A stretch of 64,000 nucleotides of DNA from Chryseobacterium vrystaatense. Its GTDB lineage: Bacteria > Bacteroidota > Bacteroidia > Flavobacteriales > Weeksellaceae. The notes under the pieces are model-generated. The model searched no databases, was not told where the DNA came from, and worked only from the letters and a program-made list of their open reading frames with translations. The translations under genes were made by a program, and so were the position numbers. The stretch is taken from positions 310,001 to 374,000 of the forward strand of contig NZ_JPRI01000010.1 of the NCBI RefSeq assembly GCF_000737765.1, read 5' to 3'. Positions within the stretch are counted from its first letter, which is position 1. Every line of letters starts with the position of its first letter. Of the stretch, positions 51,217-60,974 are shown piece after piece.

Positions 51217-54200
51217 TTATTCCTCAAGTCTTACATCAAGTCCAAGTCCTTGTAACTCATGAAGTAATACATTGAATGATTCAGGAATACCTGGTTCAGG
51301 CATTGATTCACCTTTTGCAATTGCTTCATAAGTTTTTGCTCTACCAATCACGTCATCAGACTTCACTGTCAAGATCTCTCTCAAGATGTTAGAAGCTCCG
51401 AATGCCTCAAGAGCCCAAACCTCCATCTCTCCAAATCTCTGACCACCGAACTGAGCTTTACCTCCTAACGGCTGCTGAGTAATCAATGAGTAAGGACCGA
51501 TAGAACGTGCGTGCATTTTATCATCAACCATGTGACCCAGTTTCAGCATATAGATAATACCTACTGTAGCTGGCTGAGTAAATCTTTCTCCGGTACCACC
51601 ATCATAAAGGTGAGTGTTACCGAATTTAGGAAGACCTGCTTTCTCTGTGTACTCCGTAATCTGATCAAGAGTAGCTCCGTCAAAGATTGGTGTAGCGAAC
51701 GTCATACCTAATTTTTGACCAGCCCATCCAAGAACTGTTTCATAAATCTGTCCGATGTTCATACGAGAAGGTACCCCAAGTGGATTCAATACGATATCTA
51801 CCGGTGTTCCGTCTTCAAGGAATGGCATATCTTCTTCACGAACGATTCTTGAAACGATACCTTTGTTACCGTGACGTCCTGCCATTTTATCCCCTACATT
51901 CAACTTACGTTTCTTAGCGATATATACCTTAGCCAACTTCATGATACCAGCCGGAAGTTCATCTCCGATAGAAATAGCAAATTTCTCACGGTTTTTAACT
52001 CCCTGGATATCGTTGAACTTGATTTTATAATTGTGAATTAATTGTTTAACCAATTCATTCTTATCGTTATCTACTGTCCAGTCTGCACCGCTTACGTTTA
52101 CATAATCTTCAACTGAAGTCAATAATTTGTGAGTGAATTTCACACCTTTACCGATGATTTCCTCATCAAGATCGTTGGTAACTCCCTGAGAAGTTTTACC
52201 ACCTACCAGTGTGTTTAATTTTTCAATTAAAGTATTTCTTAACTCATCAAACTTAGCCTTGTAAGTGTTTTCAATTTCTTCAAGTTTAAGTTTTTCTTCA
52301 GTTCTCTTCTTTTTATCTTTAATGTTTCTTGAGAACAATTTTTTGTTGATAACAACACCTCTTAATGAAGAGTCTGCTTTCAATGAAGCATCCTTAACAT
52401 CACCAGCTTTGTCACCGAAGATTGCTCTAAGAAGTTTTTCTTCAGGAGTTGGATCAGATTCACCTTTTGGAGTGATCTTACCGATCATAATATCTCCAGG
52501 CTTCACTTCAGCACCAATTCTGATCATACCGTTCTCATCAAGATCTTTGGTAGCTTCTTCAGAAACGTTTGGAATATCAGCTGTCAATTCTTCCATACCT
52601 AATTTGGTATCACGAACTTCAAGAGAATATTCATCTACGTGGATTGAAGTAAACCAGTCTTCACGTACAACTTTTTCGTTGATTACGATTGCATCCTCAA
52701 AGTTGTATCCTTTCCAAGGCATGAAGGCTACTACTAAGTTTCTACCAAGAGCTAATTCTCCATTTTCAGTAGCATAACCGTCGCAAAGTACCTGACCTTT
52801 TTCCACTGTTTCCCCTACTCTTACGTTTGGTCTCAATGTAATTGTTGTACTCTGGTTGGTTTTTCTGAACTTCGTTAATTTATATGTTTTCGTAGCAGAC
52901 TCGAATTGTACTAAATCTTCGTCATCACTTCTTTCATATTTAATTGTAATCTGATCAGCATCTACATACTCAACAGTACCTCTACCTTCAGCATTGATCA
53001 GGATTCTTGAATCTTTAGCAACCTGCTGTTCCAGACCTGTACCAACGATTGGAGCTTGTGGCTTCAATAGAGGAACTGCCTGACGCATCATGTTGGATCC
53101 CATCAATGCACGGTTTGCATCATCATGTTCCAAGAATGGAATCAATGAAGCTGAAATACCTGAGATCTGGTTTGGTGCAACGTCGATAAGATTCACCTGA
53201 GAAGGCTCAACTACCGGGTAATCACCATCCAGTCTTGCAATAATTCTGTCTGTTAAGAATTCTCCGCTATCCGTCAATTCAACGTTAGCCTGAGCAATTA
53301 CTTTATCTTCTTCGTCTTCTGCATTAAGATAGATAGGATCTGCATTAAGATCGATCTTACTGTTCTCTACTTTTCTATATGGAGTTTCGATGAAACCTAA
53401 GCTATTGATTTTAGCATAGATCCCCAGAGATGAAATCAAACCAATGTTTGGTCCTTCCGGAGTTTCAATCGGACAAATTCTTCCGTAGTGGGTATGGTGA
53501 ACGTCACGAACCTCGAAACCTGCTCTTTCTCTTGATAAACCACCAGGCCCTAGTGCAGAAAGTCTACGCTTGTGCGTGATCTCTGATAGTGGGTTGGTCT
53601 GGTCCATGAACTGAGAAAGCTGGTTGGTACCGAAGAACGAGTTAATTACTGATGTTAATGTCTTAGCATTTACAAGATCAAGTGGCGTAAATATTTCGTT
53701 ATCTCTAACGTTCATTCTTTCCTTGATTGTTCTTGCAATTCTTGAAAGACCTACACCGAACTGTCCAGCTAATTGCTCTCCAACAGTTTTAATTCTTCTG
53801 TTAGATAAGTGGTCAATATCATCAACCTCTGCTTTAGAGTTTACCAATTCGATCAGGTGTCTTACGATCGCAATGATATCTTCTTTTGTAAGAACCTCAG
53901 TCGTTGTAGGAATATTAAGACCTAACTTTTTGTTTAGTCTGTAACGTCCTACTTCACCAAGTGAATATCTCTGCTCAGAGAAGAATAATTTTTCAATGAT
54001 TCCTCTTGCTGTTTCCTCATCGGGTGGATCTGCGTTTCTTAACTGACGGTAGATATACTCTACTGCTTCTTTTTCAGAGTTCGTAGGGTCTTTCTGTAAT
54101 GTATTCTGAATGATAGAGAATTCATTGCTGTTTTCTTTGTGAATCAGGATAGATTTCACACCAGCATCAAGAATAAGATCTAAATGTTCTTTTTCAAGAA

Positions 54201-55038
54201 TCGTTTCTCTGTCCAGGATGATTTCGTTTCTTTCGATAGAAACTACCTCCCCTGTATCTTCGTCTACGAAATCCTCGAACCAAGTGTTCAATACTCTCGC
54301 AGCCAATGTTCTTCCTTCCACTTTTTTAAGGGCAGCTTTAGAAACTTTCACTTCTTCAGCAAGGTCAAAGATCTGAAGGATATCCTTATCAGATTCATAA
54401 CCGATAGCTCTTAACAGAGTAGTTAATGGTAATTTTTTCTTACGGTCGATATACGCGTACATTACGCTGTTGATATCTGTTGTAAATTCCATCCAAGATC
54501 CTTTGAAAGGGATAATTCTTGAATAGTACAGTTTAGTTCCGTTTGCGTGGTAAGTCTGTCCGAAGAATACACCAGGTGAACGGTGAAGCTGCGTAACAAT
54601 AACTCTCTCTGCACCATTGATGATGAAAGATCCACTAGGCGTCATATAAGGAACCGGGCCTAAATACACATCCTGAACTACAGTTTGGAAATCCTCATGC
54701 TCAGGGTCTGTACAATACAATTTAAGTCTTGCTTTAAGAGGAACTGAATACGTCAATCCTCTTTCCACACACTCGTTAATTGAATAACGTGGAGAATCTA
54801 CCAGATAATCAAGGAATTCCAATACAAACTGATTTCTGGAATCGGTAATTGGGAAGTTTTCCTGGAAGGTTCTGTATAAACCTTCGTCTGTTCTGTCTTC
54901 TGGAAGGGTATCAAGCTGGAAAAAATCTCTGAAAGACTCTAACTGGATGTCCAGGAAGTCAGGAGTGATAATTTTTCCTTTAGCTGATGAGAAGTTAATT
55001 CTCTGATTCCCCCTTGTTGTTGCTGTTGTTTTACTCAT
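51217..55038 (-). CDS. rpoB: DNA-directed RNA polymerase subunit beta
   Basis: The 1273-residue beta subunit is complete. The rifampicin pocket (about 53545-53640) reads LSQFMDQTNPLSEITHKRRL followed by SALG. The residues equivalent to E. coli Q513, D516, H526 and S531 are of the susceptible type, with T where E. coli has N518. The clamp, flap and C-terminal anchor (GGQRFGEMEVWALEA) are normal. In most bacteria rpoB follows rplL directly; here three surface-protein genes intervene and rpoB has its own promoter. Confidence 0.98.
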   Translation of the reverse strand: MSKTTATTRGNQRINFSSAKGKIITPDFLDIQLESFRDFFQLDTLPEDRTDEGLYRTFQENFPITDSRNQFVLEFLDYLVDSPRYSINECVERGLTYSVPLKARLKLYCTDPEHEDFQTVVQDVYLGPVPYMTPSGSFIINGAERVIVTQLHRSPGVFFGQTYHANGTKLYYSRIIPFKGSWMEFTTDINSVMYAYIDRKKKLPLTTLLRAIGYESDKDILQIFDLAEEVKVSKAALKKVEGRTLAARVLNTWFEDFVDEDTGEVVSIERNEIILDRETILEKEHLDLILDAGVKSILIHKENSNEFSIIQNTLQKDPTNSEKEAVEYIYRQLRNADPPDEETARGIIEKLFFSEQRYSLGEVGRYRLNKKLGLNIPTTTEVLTKEDIIAIVRHLIELVNSKAEVDDIDHLSNRRIKTVGEQLAGQFGVGLSRIARTIKERMNVRDNEIFTPLDLVNAKTLTSVINSFFGTNQLSQFMDQTNPLSEITHKRRLSALGPGGLSRERAGFEVRDVHHTHYGRICPIETPEGPNIGLISSLGIYAKINSLGFIETPYRKVENSKIDLNADPIYLNAEDEEDKVIAQANVELTDSGEFLTDRIIARLDGDYPVVEPSQVNLIDVAPNQISGISASLIPFLEHDDANRALMGSNMMRQAVPLLKPQAPIVGTGLEQQVAKDSRILINAEGRGTVEYVDADQITIKYERSDDEDLVQFESATKTYKLTKFRKTNQSTTITLRPNVRVGETVEKGQVLCDGYATENGELALGRNLVVAFMPWKGYNFEDAIVINEKVVREDWFTSIHVDEYSLEVRDTKLGMEELTADIPNVSEEATKDLDENGMIRIGAEVKPGDIMIGKITPKGESDPTPEEKLLRAIFGDKAGDVKDASLKADSSLRGVVINKKLFSRNIKDKKKRTEEKLKLEEIENTYKAKFDELRNTLIEKLNTLVGGKTSQGVTNDLDEEIIGKGVKFTHKLLTSVEDYVNVSGADWTVDNDKNELVKQLIHNYKIKFNDIQGVKNREKFAISIGDELPAGIMKLAKVYIAKKRKLNVGDKMAGRHGNKGIVSRIVREEDMPFLEDGTPVDIVLNPLGVPSRMNIGQIYETVLGWAGQKLGMTFATPIFDGATLDQITEYTEKAGLPKFGNTHLYDGGTGERFTQPATVGIIYMLKLGHMVDDKMHARSIGPYSLITQQPLGGKAQFGGQRFGEMEVWALEAFGASNILREILTVKSDDVIGRAKTYEAIAKGESMPEPGIPESFNVLLHELQGLGLDVRLEE

Positions 55039-55216
55039 AAAACTTTTAAGAAAGGGTTAAAAAATATTTTGATTCATTAAAAAATATCAAGAAAAAATAA
55101 AAGCTGACGGAGAAAAGATAAAAGACTTCAAATGTTTGGCGCTATTAGAAATAGTCTTTACTCTTTTTTCTTTATTCTTATCATCTTATTCCTAACTGCA
55201 ACGCTGGTATATCTTT

Positions 55217-55306
55217 TCACAGCGTAATGCAAAATATTTTTACTACTTTTGAGGCAGAATGAGCCGCAGTATCTATACACAAGAAACCTCTTTCATTATT
55301 TTCCAT
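55217..55306 (-). CDS. Possible leader peptide frame in the rpoB leader
   Basis: A 29-codon ATG frame (MENNERGFLCIDTAAHSASK...) lies inside the rpoB leader RNA, overlapping the hairpin at 55288-55313. Random short frames are frequent, so support is low, but its position between promoter and gene makes an attenuator-type role possible. Confidence 0.2.
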   Translation of the reverse strand: MENNERGFLCIDTAAHSASKVVKIFCITL

Positions 55307-55313
55307 GAAAGAG
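55288..55313 (-). other. Hairpin in the rpoB leader RNA
   Basis: A perfect 9-bp inverted repeat (CTCTTTCAT / ATGAAAGAG with an 8-base loop) lies about 60 bases after the predicted transcription start of rpoB. There is no T run, so it is not a terminator; it may be a regulatory structure. Confidence 0.4.
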
Positions 55314-55367
55314 CTGATTTCCAATATTTTATAGATTTTCGTACAATTATTCGCGCCAAAAGAGGGA

Positions 55368-55399
55368 CAAAGGTACAAAAATTTATCTATATAGACAAA
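55368..55399 (-). promoter_or_regulatory. Promoter of rpoBC
   Basis: On the minus strand a TTTG (-33, 55396-55399) and TACCTTTG (-7, 55368-55375) are separated by 20 bases, matching the flavobacterial promoter layout. Transcription would start near 55361 and produce a leader of about 320 bases before rpoB. The remainder of the 451-base gap contains no gene that I accept. Confidence 0.7.
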
Positions 55400-55441
55400 T
55401 AAAACCCCTCATTTTGAGAACGTTAAAATTATTTAAATAAA

Positions 55442-55467
55442 AATGGCTGTCTTTACGGACAGCCATT
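55442..55467 (-). terminator. Rho-independent terminator
   Basis: The stem AATGGCTGTC / GACAGCCATT with an AT-rich tail on the minus strand closes the 55490 gene and separates it from the rpoBC promoter. Confidence 0.85.
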
Positions 55468-55489
55468 CAATTGTAGAGAATATGGGAAA

Positions 55490-58102
55490 TTACTTTACAA
55501 TGATCTTATAAGATTTCACTGTTGATTTCGTTTCTATTTTCACAATATAAATACCTGCCGGTAATGAAGCCGTGCTGATTTCAGCATTACCAGAGAACTT
55601 ATCTGATTTTACCAGCTGCCCCTGAGCAGAGAATAAAGTATAAATGCCACCCTCTTCAGATCTGACATTCAGGTTTTCGCCTGATTTTACAGGATTAGGA
55701 TATATTTTAATATCACCAGCCTTTTCAGCAATATCAGAATCTTTGATTCCTTTTGCAGCAGATGTCATCTGTCCATTCTTTAATAGAGAAGCATAAGGTG
55801 AAAGTGGAGAATCCGGTGATCCTCTCTTCACAAGGTCTGTATCTACAACTGCCTGAATACCATCTGTATCGGAGTCGCTGATCGTAGAGATAAATCCATA
55901 CCCCAATGCATCCAGATTACCCTTACCGATTTCATACAGATCGAAATTTATTCCATTTGAAGTTAAATCAAGGAAATCAGGTTTACCATCTCCGTCGGTA
56001 TCTTTGATTGCATATTTCATCACCCCAGAATCCGGAGATGTTTCCAAAACATCGGCAATACCATTGCTTCCAACTGGAATGTTTTTGTCAATAACTCCGT
56101 TGTGATCCGTATCTATCTGGTTGATCACTGCATTTGGAATACCGGACTCAAACAGATCCAAGACACCATCATTATCAGAATCCAGGTCCAGGTAATTGGC
56201 AACACCATCACCTAAAACAGCAACGACAGCAGGATCACCATCCACGTCATCATCTTCATAAATTCCATTGTTATTGGTATCTTCCTCTGAAGTATCCGAA
56301 ATACCATCACCATCTGAGTCACCATCGCACGCATCAGCAATTCCATCTCCATCAGAATCTCTCGTAGGAGATTTGTCATTTACAGCAATACATCCTTCTG
56401 CACAGTCAGGAATTCCGTTACCGTTTGCATCAATACTGTCATTACCGTTAGGACACTGATCAAAACAATTCGGGACTCCATCATTATCATCATCTCTGCT
56501 TGCGAATGCATTGTAGATATTATAGGTCTGAGGAATACGCACTCCGGTTCCGCTGTAGAAAGTAACTTTTATACGGTTGAAAGGTTTTGTGGATTTCCCG
56601 CCTACATAAAATTTATTGGAATCTGTAGTGAAAAAATTCCCACTGATTAAACTCCCTGTACTTACAAAAGTATCCGTTTGTGTATTATTATTGTAAAGTG
56701 TTACCGTAATATTTTCAAGAACACTCACCCCGATCAGATTAGCTGATTTTTCTAATGTAAAACCGGCATAGGTATTGGCTGGAAGCATAGTATTCGTACC
56801 TACTGTCGCGTACGCTGAGAAAATACTCAGAAATGATGCTGCAGGAATAGTCGCAGTCGCATAATTAGAGGTATTGGTATCAACAATATTGGATGGATTT
56901 GTCATTTTCGCTAAAATCAAACCAAACAGTCCGGGACCGGAAGTCCAGTTAATTCCCGTAGTCAAATTACCGGCAATCGCAGAACCGCTTGTCTGAATCT
57001 TATCGTTACAGTCGCATGATGCAGGTTCTTCAAATGCATAATATACTTTTAACGATCCTAAATTAACCCCTAATGTCTGGGTAATTTTTAAACGCACTTC
57101 ATTAAACGGTTTTGTAGACGTAAGCACCACTTTCTGTTTTCCTGATCCAAAACCTAAAACTTTGATATTGATCAATCCACCGCCATCTGACAGTCTTTTT
57201 GAATCCTGCAGTTGACCGTACAGGTAAGTTTCTACTGTTATATTTTTTAGAAATTCTGCACTTAACAGCTTTCCTTCGTCATCAGGAGAGATTACAAATC
57301 CTGTTTTGTTCCCGGCAGGATACACCTGATTTTTATCTAATACACCCACTGAATAAGACCCCAGAAGCCCTGCAGGTAAAACGATCGATCCATAAGAGTT
57401 TTTATCTCCATCTCCTATTCTTTCTCTGTTCTGTACATAAGAAAGCGGAGCAAGGAAACTGCTGCTTCCAGATATATTACCATCTACACCGCTTCCAGCA
57501 ATGATATCATCACAAATACCATTGTTATCAACCGGCATTTTAGCAGGATCAAATGCAAAAGCATAATATACATTCATCGCACTAAAGACAGAAACCACAT
57601 TGGTTTGATATAACCTTACCTCATTAAACTCTCTGGTTGTTTTAAAATGAAGAAAAATCCGGTTCTTGCTTCCTCCAAACGCAGGCACTGATAAAAGTGT
57701 CCCGCTGGTCGTAGATTCCTGAAGTACCCCATTCTTATACGTACTGATTCTTAATGAGCTTAAGAGATCTACCGTGATAAAACTAGTCCCCAGATCCACA
57801 TTAAATCCTGTAATATACCCTGCAGGATACATTGTATTGGTATTCTTTACGGATATTCCATTACCACTCACCAAAGAAGCAAAATTCCCCAAACTTACAC
57901 TGTTATCAAGATTTGCATCTATTACAGGATTCATGTTTCCGTTGTAACAGGCTAAACATATACCTGAATTGTTGACAGGCTTAGCTTCTACCCCCATACC
58001 ACGTATAGGCGTATACCCCTGTGCCATCACGACCGCCGAAAAAAGGATCAATACTAATTCCGTCAGTTTCCGAAATAATTTTTTAGTCATTTTTTGTTTC
58101 AT
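55490..58102 (-). CDS. Large secreted protein with thrombospondin type 3-like repeats and T9SS domain
   Basis: The 870-residue product has a signal peptide (LILFSAVVMAQ). Its first 520 residues contain three similar beta-rich modules, each ending with NEVRLYQTNVVS/NRIKVTF-type blocks. Residues about 540-760 contain calcium-binding, aspartate-rich repeats (DDDNDGVPNCFDQCPNG, DSDGDGIADACDGDSDGDG, DSDNDGVLDLF). The C-terminal 80 residues are a T9SS sorting tail (IKIYPNPVKSGENL). It is probably a cell-surface protein. It belongs to the insert between rplL and rpoB. Confidence 0.88.
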   Translation of the reverse strand: MKQKMTKKLFRKLTELVLILFSAVVMAQGYTPIRGMGVEAKPVNNSGICLACYNGNMNPVIDANLDNSVSLGNFASLVSGNGISVKNTNTMYPAGYITGFNVDLGTSFITVDLLSSLRISTYKNGVLQESTTSGTLLSVPAFGGSKNRIFLHFKTTREFNEVRLYQTNVVSVFSAMNVYYAFAFDPAKMPVDNNGICDDIIAGSGVDGNISGSSSFLAPLSYVQNRERIGDGDKNSYGSIVLPAGLLGSYSVGVLDKNQVYPAGNKTGFVISPDDEGKLLSAEFLKNITVETYLYGQLQDSKRLSDGGGLINIKVLGFGSGKQKVVLTSTKPFNEVRLKITQTLGVNLGSLKVYYAFEEPASCDCNDKIQTSGSAIAGNLTTGINWTSGPGLFGLILAKMTNPSNIVDTNTSNYATATIPAASFLSIFSAYATVGTNTMLPANTYAGFTLEKSANLIGVSVLENITVTLYNNNTQTDTFVSTGSLISGNFFTTDSNKFYVGGKSTKPFNRIKVTFYSGTGVRIPQTYNIYNAFASRDDDNDGVPNCFDQCPNGNDSIDANGNGIPDCAEGCIAVNDKSPTRDSDGDGIADACDGDSDGDGISDTSEEDTNNNGIYEDDDVDGDPAVVAVLGDGVANYLDLDSDNDGVLDLFESGIPNAVINQIDTDHNGVIDKNIPVGSNGIADVLETSPDSGVMKYAIKDTDGDGKPDFLDLTSNGINFDLYEIGKGNLDALGYGFISTISDSDTDGIQAVVDTDLVKRGSPDSPLSPYASLLKNGQMTSAAKGIKDSDIAEKAGDIKIYPNPVKSGENLNVRSEEGGIYTLFSAQGQLVKSDKFSGNAEISTASLPAGIYIVKIETKSTVKSYKIIVK

Positions 58103-58125
58103 TTTTCTGTTATATAAAGTGTTGT

Positions 58126-59625
58126 TTAATTATTTAATTGAGCCCAGCTCCAGGTACCGGACGCTGTTTTTCTGCATCCCTGGAAATTACCTGAGGTAGC
58201 CGTTACAACATATCTGATAGATCCCTCATTGGTTCCATTGCACACCATTGCCGTATCTACAGTTCCGATAACCTGTACTGCTTTTGACACTTTAAGATCA
58301 GCCTCCTGAGCAGCTGTTAATAATGTGTTGATCCCTACAAATGCTGTCAATGGAGTTCCTGTGCTGGTATCCTGCGCGTTAAAAATGTGATATTTATTAG
58401 AGTAAATATTAGATCCGGGACTGGATCCTGTCGGACCTACAAAACTGTTAACCGGATAAGATCCTGAGTTAAAACCATGTCCGATAATATTAAAATTTCC
58501 GCCGGAATTATTTTTGGTTCCTATAGTAACGCCCCCCTGTGTTGTATTATTAATTCCTAAAACATACCCTCCAAGAGTTGTGTTCCCATACCCAATCACT
58601 GTTCCGTTCTGATTAATTGTATTTCCTTTTCCAATAGCCACTGCAGTCGTTGCATGGGAAGGCTGACCACTTGAATTCAGCGTATTATTATAACCTAAAA
58701 CAATTCCATTATTATAAGTTGCAGATTTAGTCAGTGTATTTTTGCTTCCCCAGGATAAATAAGAATCTCCATCCGTTCCTCCACCGGTTAAAGAACCGTC
58801 GGTACTGTTGATCACTGCACGAATAGTTCCGTTCGCCACTAAAACCAAATCATTGGCATTTTGAGTTCCCAAATATTTAAGATTGGTCACTGTACTTGCT
58901 GCACTTCCCACTGAAGCACTCACATTGGCAGCAGTAATGTCTGAGTTTCCACTAACCCTCCAGTCTCCTGACTGAGGTATAGGGGTGGAAGGAACCCAAC
59001 TGGTCCCATTGAATGTTAAAACCTGGCCATTGGTCGCGGAGCCAGTATTTCCCAGAGGTGAACCATTGATTTTAGCTACGGTTGTAGTTGCTAAGGCACC
59101 CACCACATCTCCATTTACCAAAAGAGAACCTGTCGAAAAATATCCCGGAGCAGCAGCAGAACTACCGTTATTTCCAAAAATGGTATTCGCTGGCGCATTA
59201 GATAAATTGAATGACAAAGCCGGAGCTGTGGAAGGATTCAAAACGGATGTTGTAAATAATGGATTAAGAGCCCCAGCTGAAAAGTTGGTCACTGTTCCTC
59301 CATTGACCCCAGTAGAATTTCTCAACCATACCATACCGTCAAAATAATAGTAACCGGAAGCGTTTACATGTACTGTTTGGCCAGCAGGACTGCTATCCGC
59401 TGCGGTCACATATACCAATGCTCCGCTTTGGGCAGACGTGTAAGTTTTGGCTCTTAACTGATCTCCTGTAAGTCTGGGTGCAATAATTCCATCTAACTTT
59501 TTTGTGTTGGAAGGAAATCCTACAACATCAAGAGTTGCCTGCCCCTGATTTGTATTAATTCCTACCTGTGCGCTTATTCCAAGATACGTGAACAAAGCGG
59601 CGATCGTAAATAATCTGTTTTTCAT
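58126..59625 (-). CDS. Secreted surface fibre-like protein with repeated glycine/asparagine strands
   Basis: ATG at 59625 gives a signal peptide (MKNRLFTIAALFTYLGISAQ) followed by VGINTNQGQATLDV, a motif typical of flavobacterial surface proteins that resemble trimeric adhesins. Residues 270-420 contain repeated short loops (NTINQNGTVIGYGNTTLGGY, VLGINNTTQGGVTIGTKNN), reminiscent of YadA head or tail-fibre repeats. The C terminus (QGCRKTASGTWSWAQLNN) is not a T9SS tail. It may be a surface-exposed fibre. The T9SS gene at 58102 follows after 23 bases. Confidence 0.7.
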   Translation of the reverse strand: MKNRLFTIAALFTYLGISAQVGINTNQGQATLDVVGFPSNTKKLDGIIAPRLTGDQLRAKTYTSAQSGALVYVTAADSSPAGQTVHVNASGYYYFDGMVWLRNSTGVNGGTVTNFSAGALNPLFTTSVLNPSTAPALSFNLSNAPANTIFGNNGSSAAAPGYFSTGSLLVNGDVVGALATTTVAKINGSPLGNTGSATNGQVLTFNGTSWVPSTPIPQSGDWRVSGNSDITAANVSASVGSAASTVTNLKYLGTQNANDLVLVANGTIRAVINSTDGSLTGGGTDGDSYLSWGSKNTLTKSATYNNGIVLGYNNTLNSSGQPSHATTAVAIGKGNTINQNGTVIGYGNTTLGGYVLGINNTTQGGVTIGTKNNSGGNFNIIGHGFNSGSYPVNSFVGPTGSSPGSNIYSNKYHIFNAQDTSTGTPLTAFVGINTLLTAAQEADLKVSKAVQVIGTVDTAMVCNGTNEGSIRYVVTATSGNFQGCRKTASGTWSWAQLNN

Positions 59626-59761
59626 TTGTACTGATATTTGTCTTTTTTTGTGTGTTTTTGTTTTTTTTAAAGAAAGCATGAAAACCCTTTTTCACTCTGT
59701 AAGGAGAAGAAAGAAATATTTTTTTGATAAAGTAATTGGGTAGAATCTGCCTGCCGGATGC

Positions 59762-60292
59762 TTAAGATAATTTATCCGGAAATTCTACAATCGTATCAAA
59801 ACCTCCCAGACTTTTAGAGTCTTCTATAGAATACTTTTCAGACTGGCTTTGTGGTATGGCCTCTATAACCATGTATAGAGGATTCAAATAGTAAAAACTA
59901 ATACGCTGCTTACAGGATTTTATAAAAGAAAGTGTTTTATGCGTTGAACTGTAAAACATTACTGAACGAATAGAGCTTGAATAAAGCAATACATTATGGT
60001 CTAAGTTTTTAGAATTACAAATTTTCATGTTCCGTTCCCTACTTGGTCGTGTATTTTTAAGATGAGTAATAACGGGCGAACTAAACTTCATATAAGAATT
60101 GGCATCCATCTCTTTTTTGTGGTTTTCTGTAGAGTCACTACTATATTCTGCCCTATCAGTATAAGACGATGGAACGGCTGGTTTCTGAACAGCCACAGAT
60201 GTACGGTCGAAATTTTTAATCTGCATTGTAAGCAGTATACTCATGCAATACGCTAATGTAAAGCCACTAAAAATAATGGTACTCTTTTTCAA
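59762..60292 (-). CDS. Hypothetical membrane-anchored protein
   Basis: The 176-residue product has a hydrophobic N-terminal segment (FSGFTLAYCMSILLTMQI) that could be a signal peptide or anchor. A polar, lysine/serine-rich region without recognisable domain follows. The -7 box TATATTTG (60316-60323) with a TTG 18 bases upstream forms a good promoter. It is the first gene of the three-gene insert between rplL and rpoB; its role is unknown. Confidence 0.6.
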   Translation of the reverse strand: MKKSTIIFSGFTLAYCMSILLTMQIKNFDRTSVAVQKPAVPSSYTDRAEYSSDSTENHKKEMDANSYMKFSSPVITHLKNTRPSRERNMKICNSKNLDHNVLLYSSSIRSVMFYSSTHKTLSFIKSCKQRISFYYLNPLYMVIEAIPQSQSEKYSIEDSKSLGGFDTIVEFPDKLS

Positions 60293-60315
60293 GTTATGTG
60301 TGTTTTTTTTCGATA

Positions 60316-60344
60316 CAAATATAGTTAATTTACAACAAAAACAA
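60316..60344 (-). promoter_or_regulatory. Promoter of the surface-gene insert
   Basis: TATATTTG (-7) and TTG (-33) on the minus strand, 18 bases apart, lie 23 bases before the start of the 60292 gene. The insert therefore looks transcribed on its own. Confidence 0.6.
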
Positions 60345-60516
60345 TATTTTAATTATAATTTTAAGTTAAAATATGCAATTCTATGAATAATATGTATTTA
60401 ATTATGTTAATTAATATCAAATAAATAATTATAATTGAATATGAAATAGTTTGTGTCAAACATATTTCAATACACTTAGGGAATTTTGTCCGTTTGGAAA
60501 TATCATGGCACAAAAA

Positions 60517-60541
60517 AGCCCGGACATTACTGTCCGGGCTT
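60517..60541 (-). terminator. Rho-independent terminator after rplL
   Basis: On the minus strand the stem AAGCCCGGACA / TGTCCGGGCTT is followed by a T run. It terminates the ribosomal protein operon, separating it from the surface-gene insert and rpoBC. No gene is seen in the rest of the 270-base gap. Confidence 0.9.
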
Positions 60542-60562
60542 CTTATTTTATCGTAAAATGAA

Positions 60563-60928
60563 TTATTTCAATTCTACTTCAGCACCAGCTTCTTCTAATT
60601 GCTTCTTAAGAGCTTCAGCTTCGTCTTTAGAGATTCCTTGCTTAATTGCAGCAGGAGCTCCGTCTACGATATCTTTAGCTTCTTTAAGACCAGCACCAGT
60701 TAAATCTTTTACCAATTTAACGATAGCCAATTTAGATGCACCTGCAGACTTAAGAATTACGTCGAATTCAGTCTTTTCTTCAGCAGCTTCTCCACCACCT
60801 GCAGCAACAACTACAGCAGCAGCAGCTGGCTCAATTCCGTACTCATCCTTAAGGATAGTAGCTAATTCGTTTACGTCTTTTACAGTTAGGTTTACTAGCG
60901 TTTCAGCTAAATTTTTTAAATCTGACAT
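60563..60928 (-). CDS. rplL: 50S ribosomal protein L7/L12
   Basis: The 121-residue stalk protein has the flexible alanine/glycine hinge (AAAAVVVAAGGGEAAEEK) and the conserved C-terminal domain (LAIVKLVKDLTGAGLKEAKD, VDGAPAAIKQGISKDEAEAL). It binds elongation factors as dimers on the L10 stalk base. Last gene of the ribosomal protein operon. Confidence 0.98.
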   Translation of the reverse strand: MSDLKNLAETLVNLTVKDVNELATILKDEYGIEPAAAAVVVAAGGGEAAEEKTEFDVILKSAGASKLAIVKLVKDLTGAGLKEAKDIVDGAPAAIKQGISKDEAEALKKQLEEAGAEVELK

Positions 60929-60974
60929 TGTTGTAATGTTTTTGTTGATTATTTATTTAATTTTTTGAGAGTAA

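Noticed and set aside
46869..55038. Long open frames on the plus strand opposite rpoC and rpoB (for example 47731-48102, 52265-52777, 53624-53944)
   Set aside because: They are serine/leucine-rich shadows of strongly biased codons in highly conserved genes and contain no promoter or domain.
56134..56459. Histidine/serine-rich frames opposite the aspartate repeats of the 55490 gene
   Set aside because: They are the reverse reading of GAT/GAC-rich calcium repeats, not genes.
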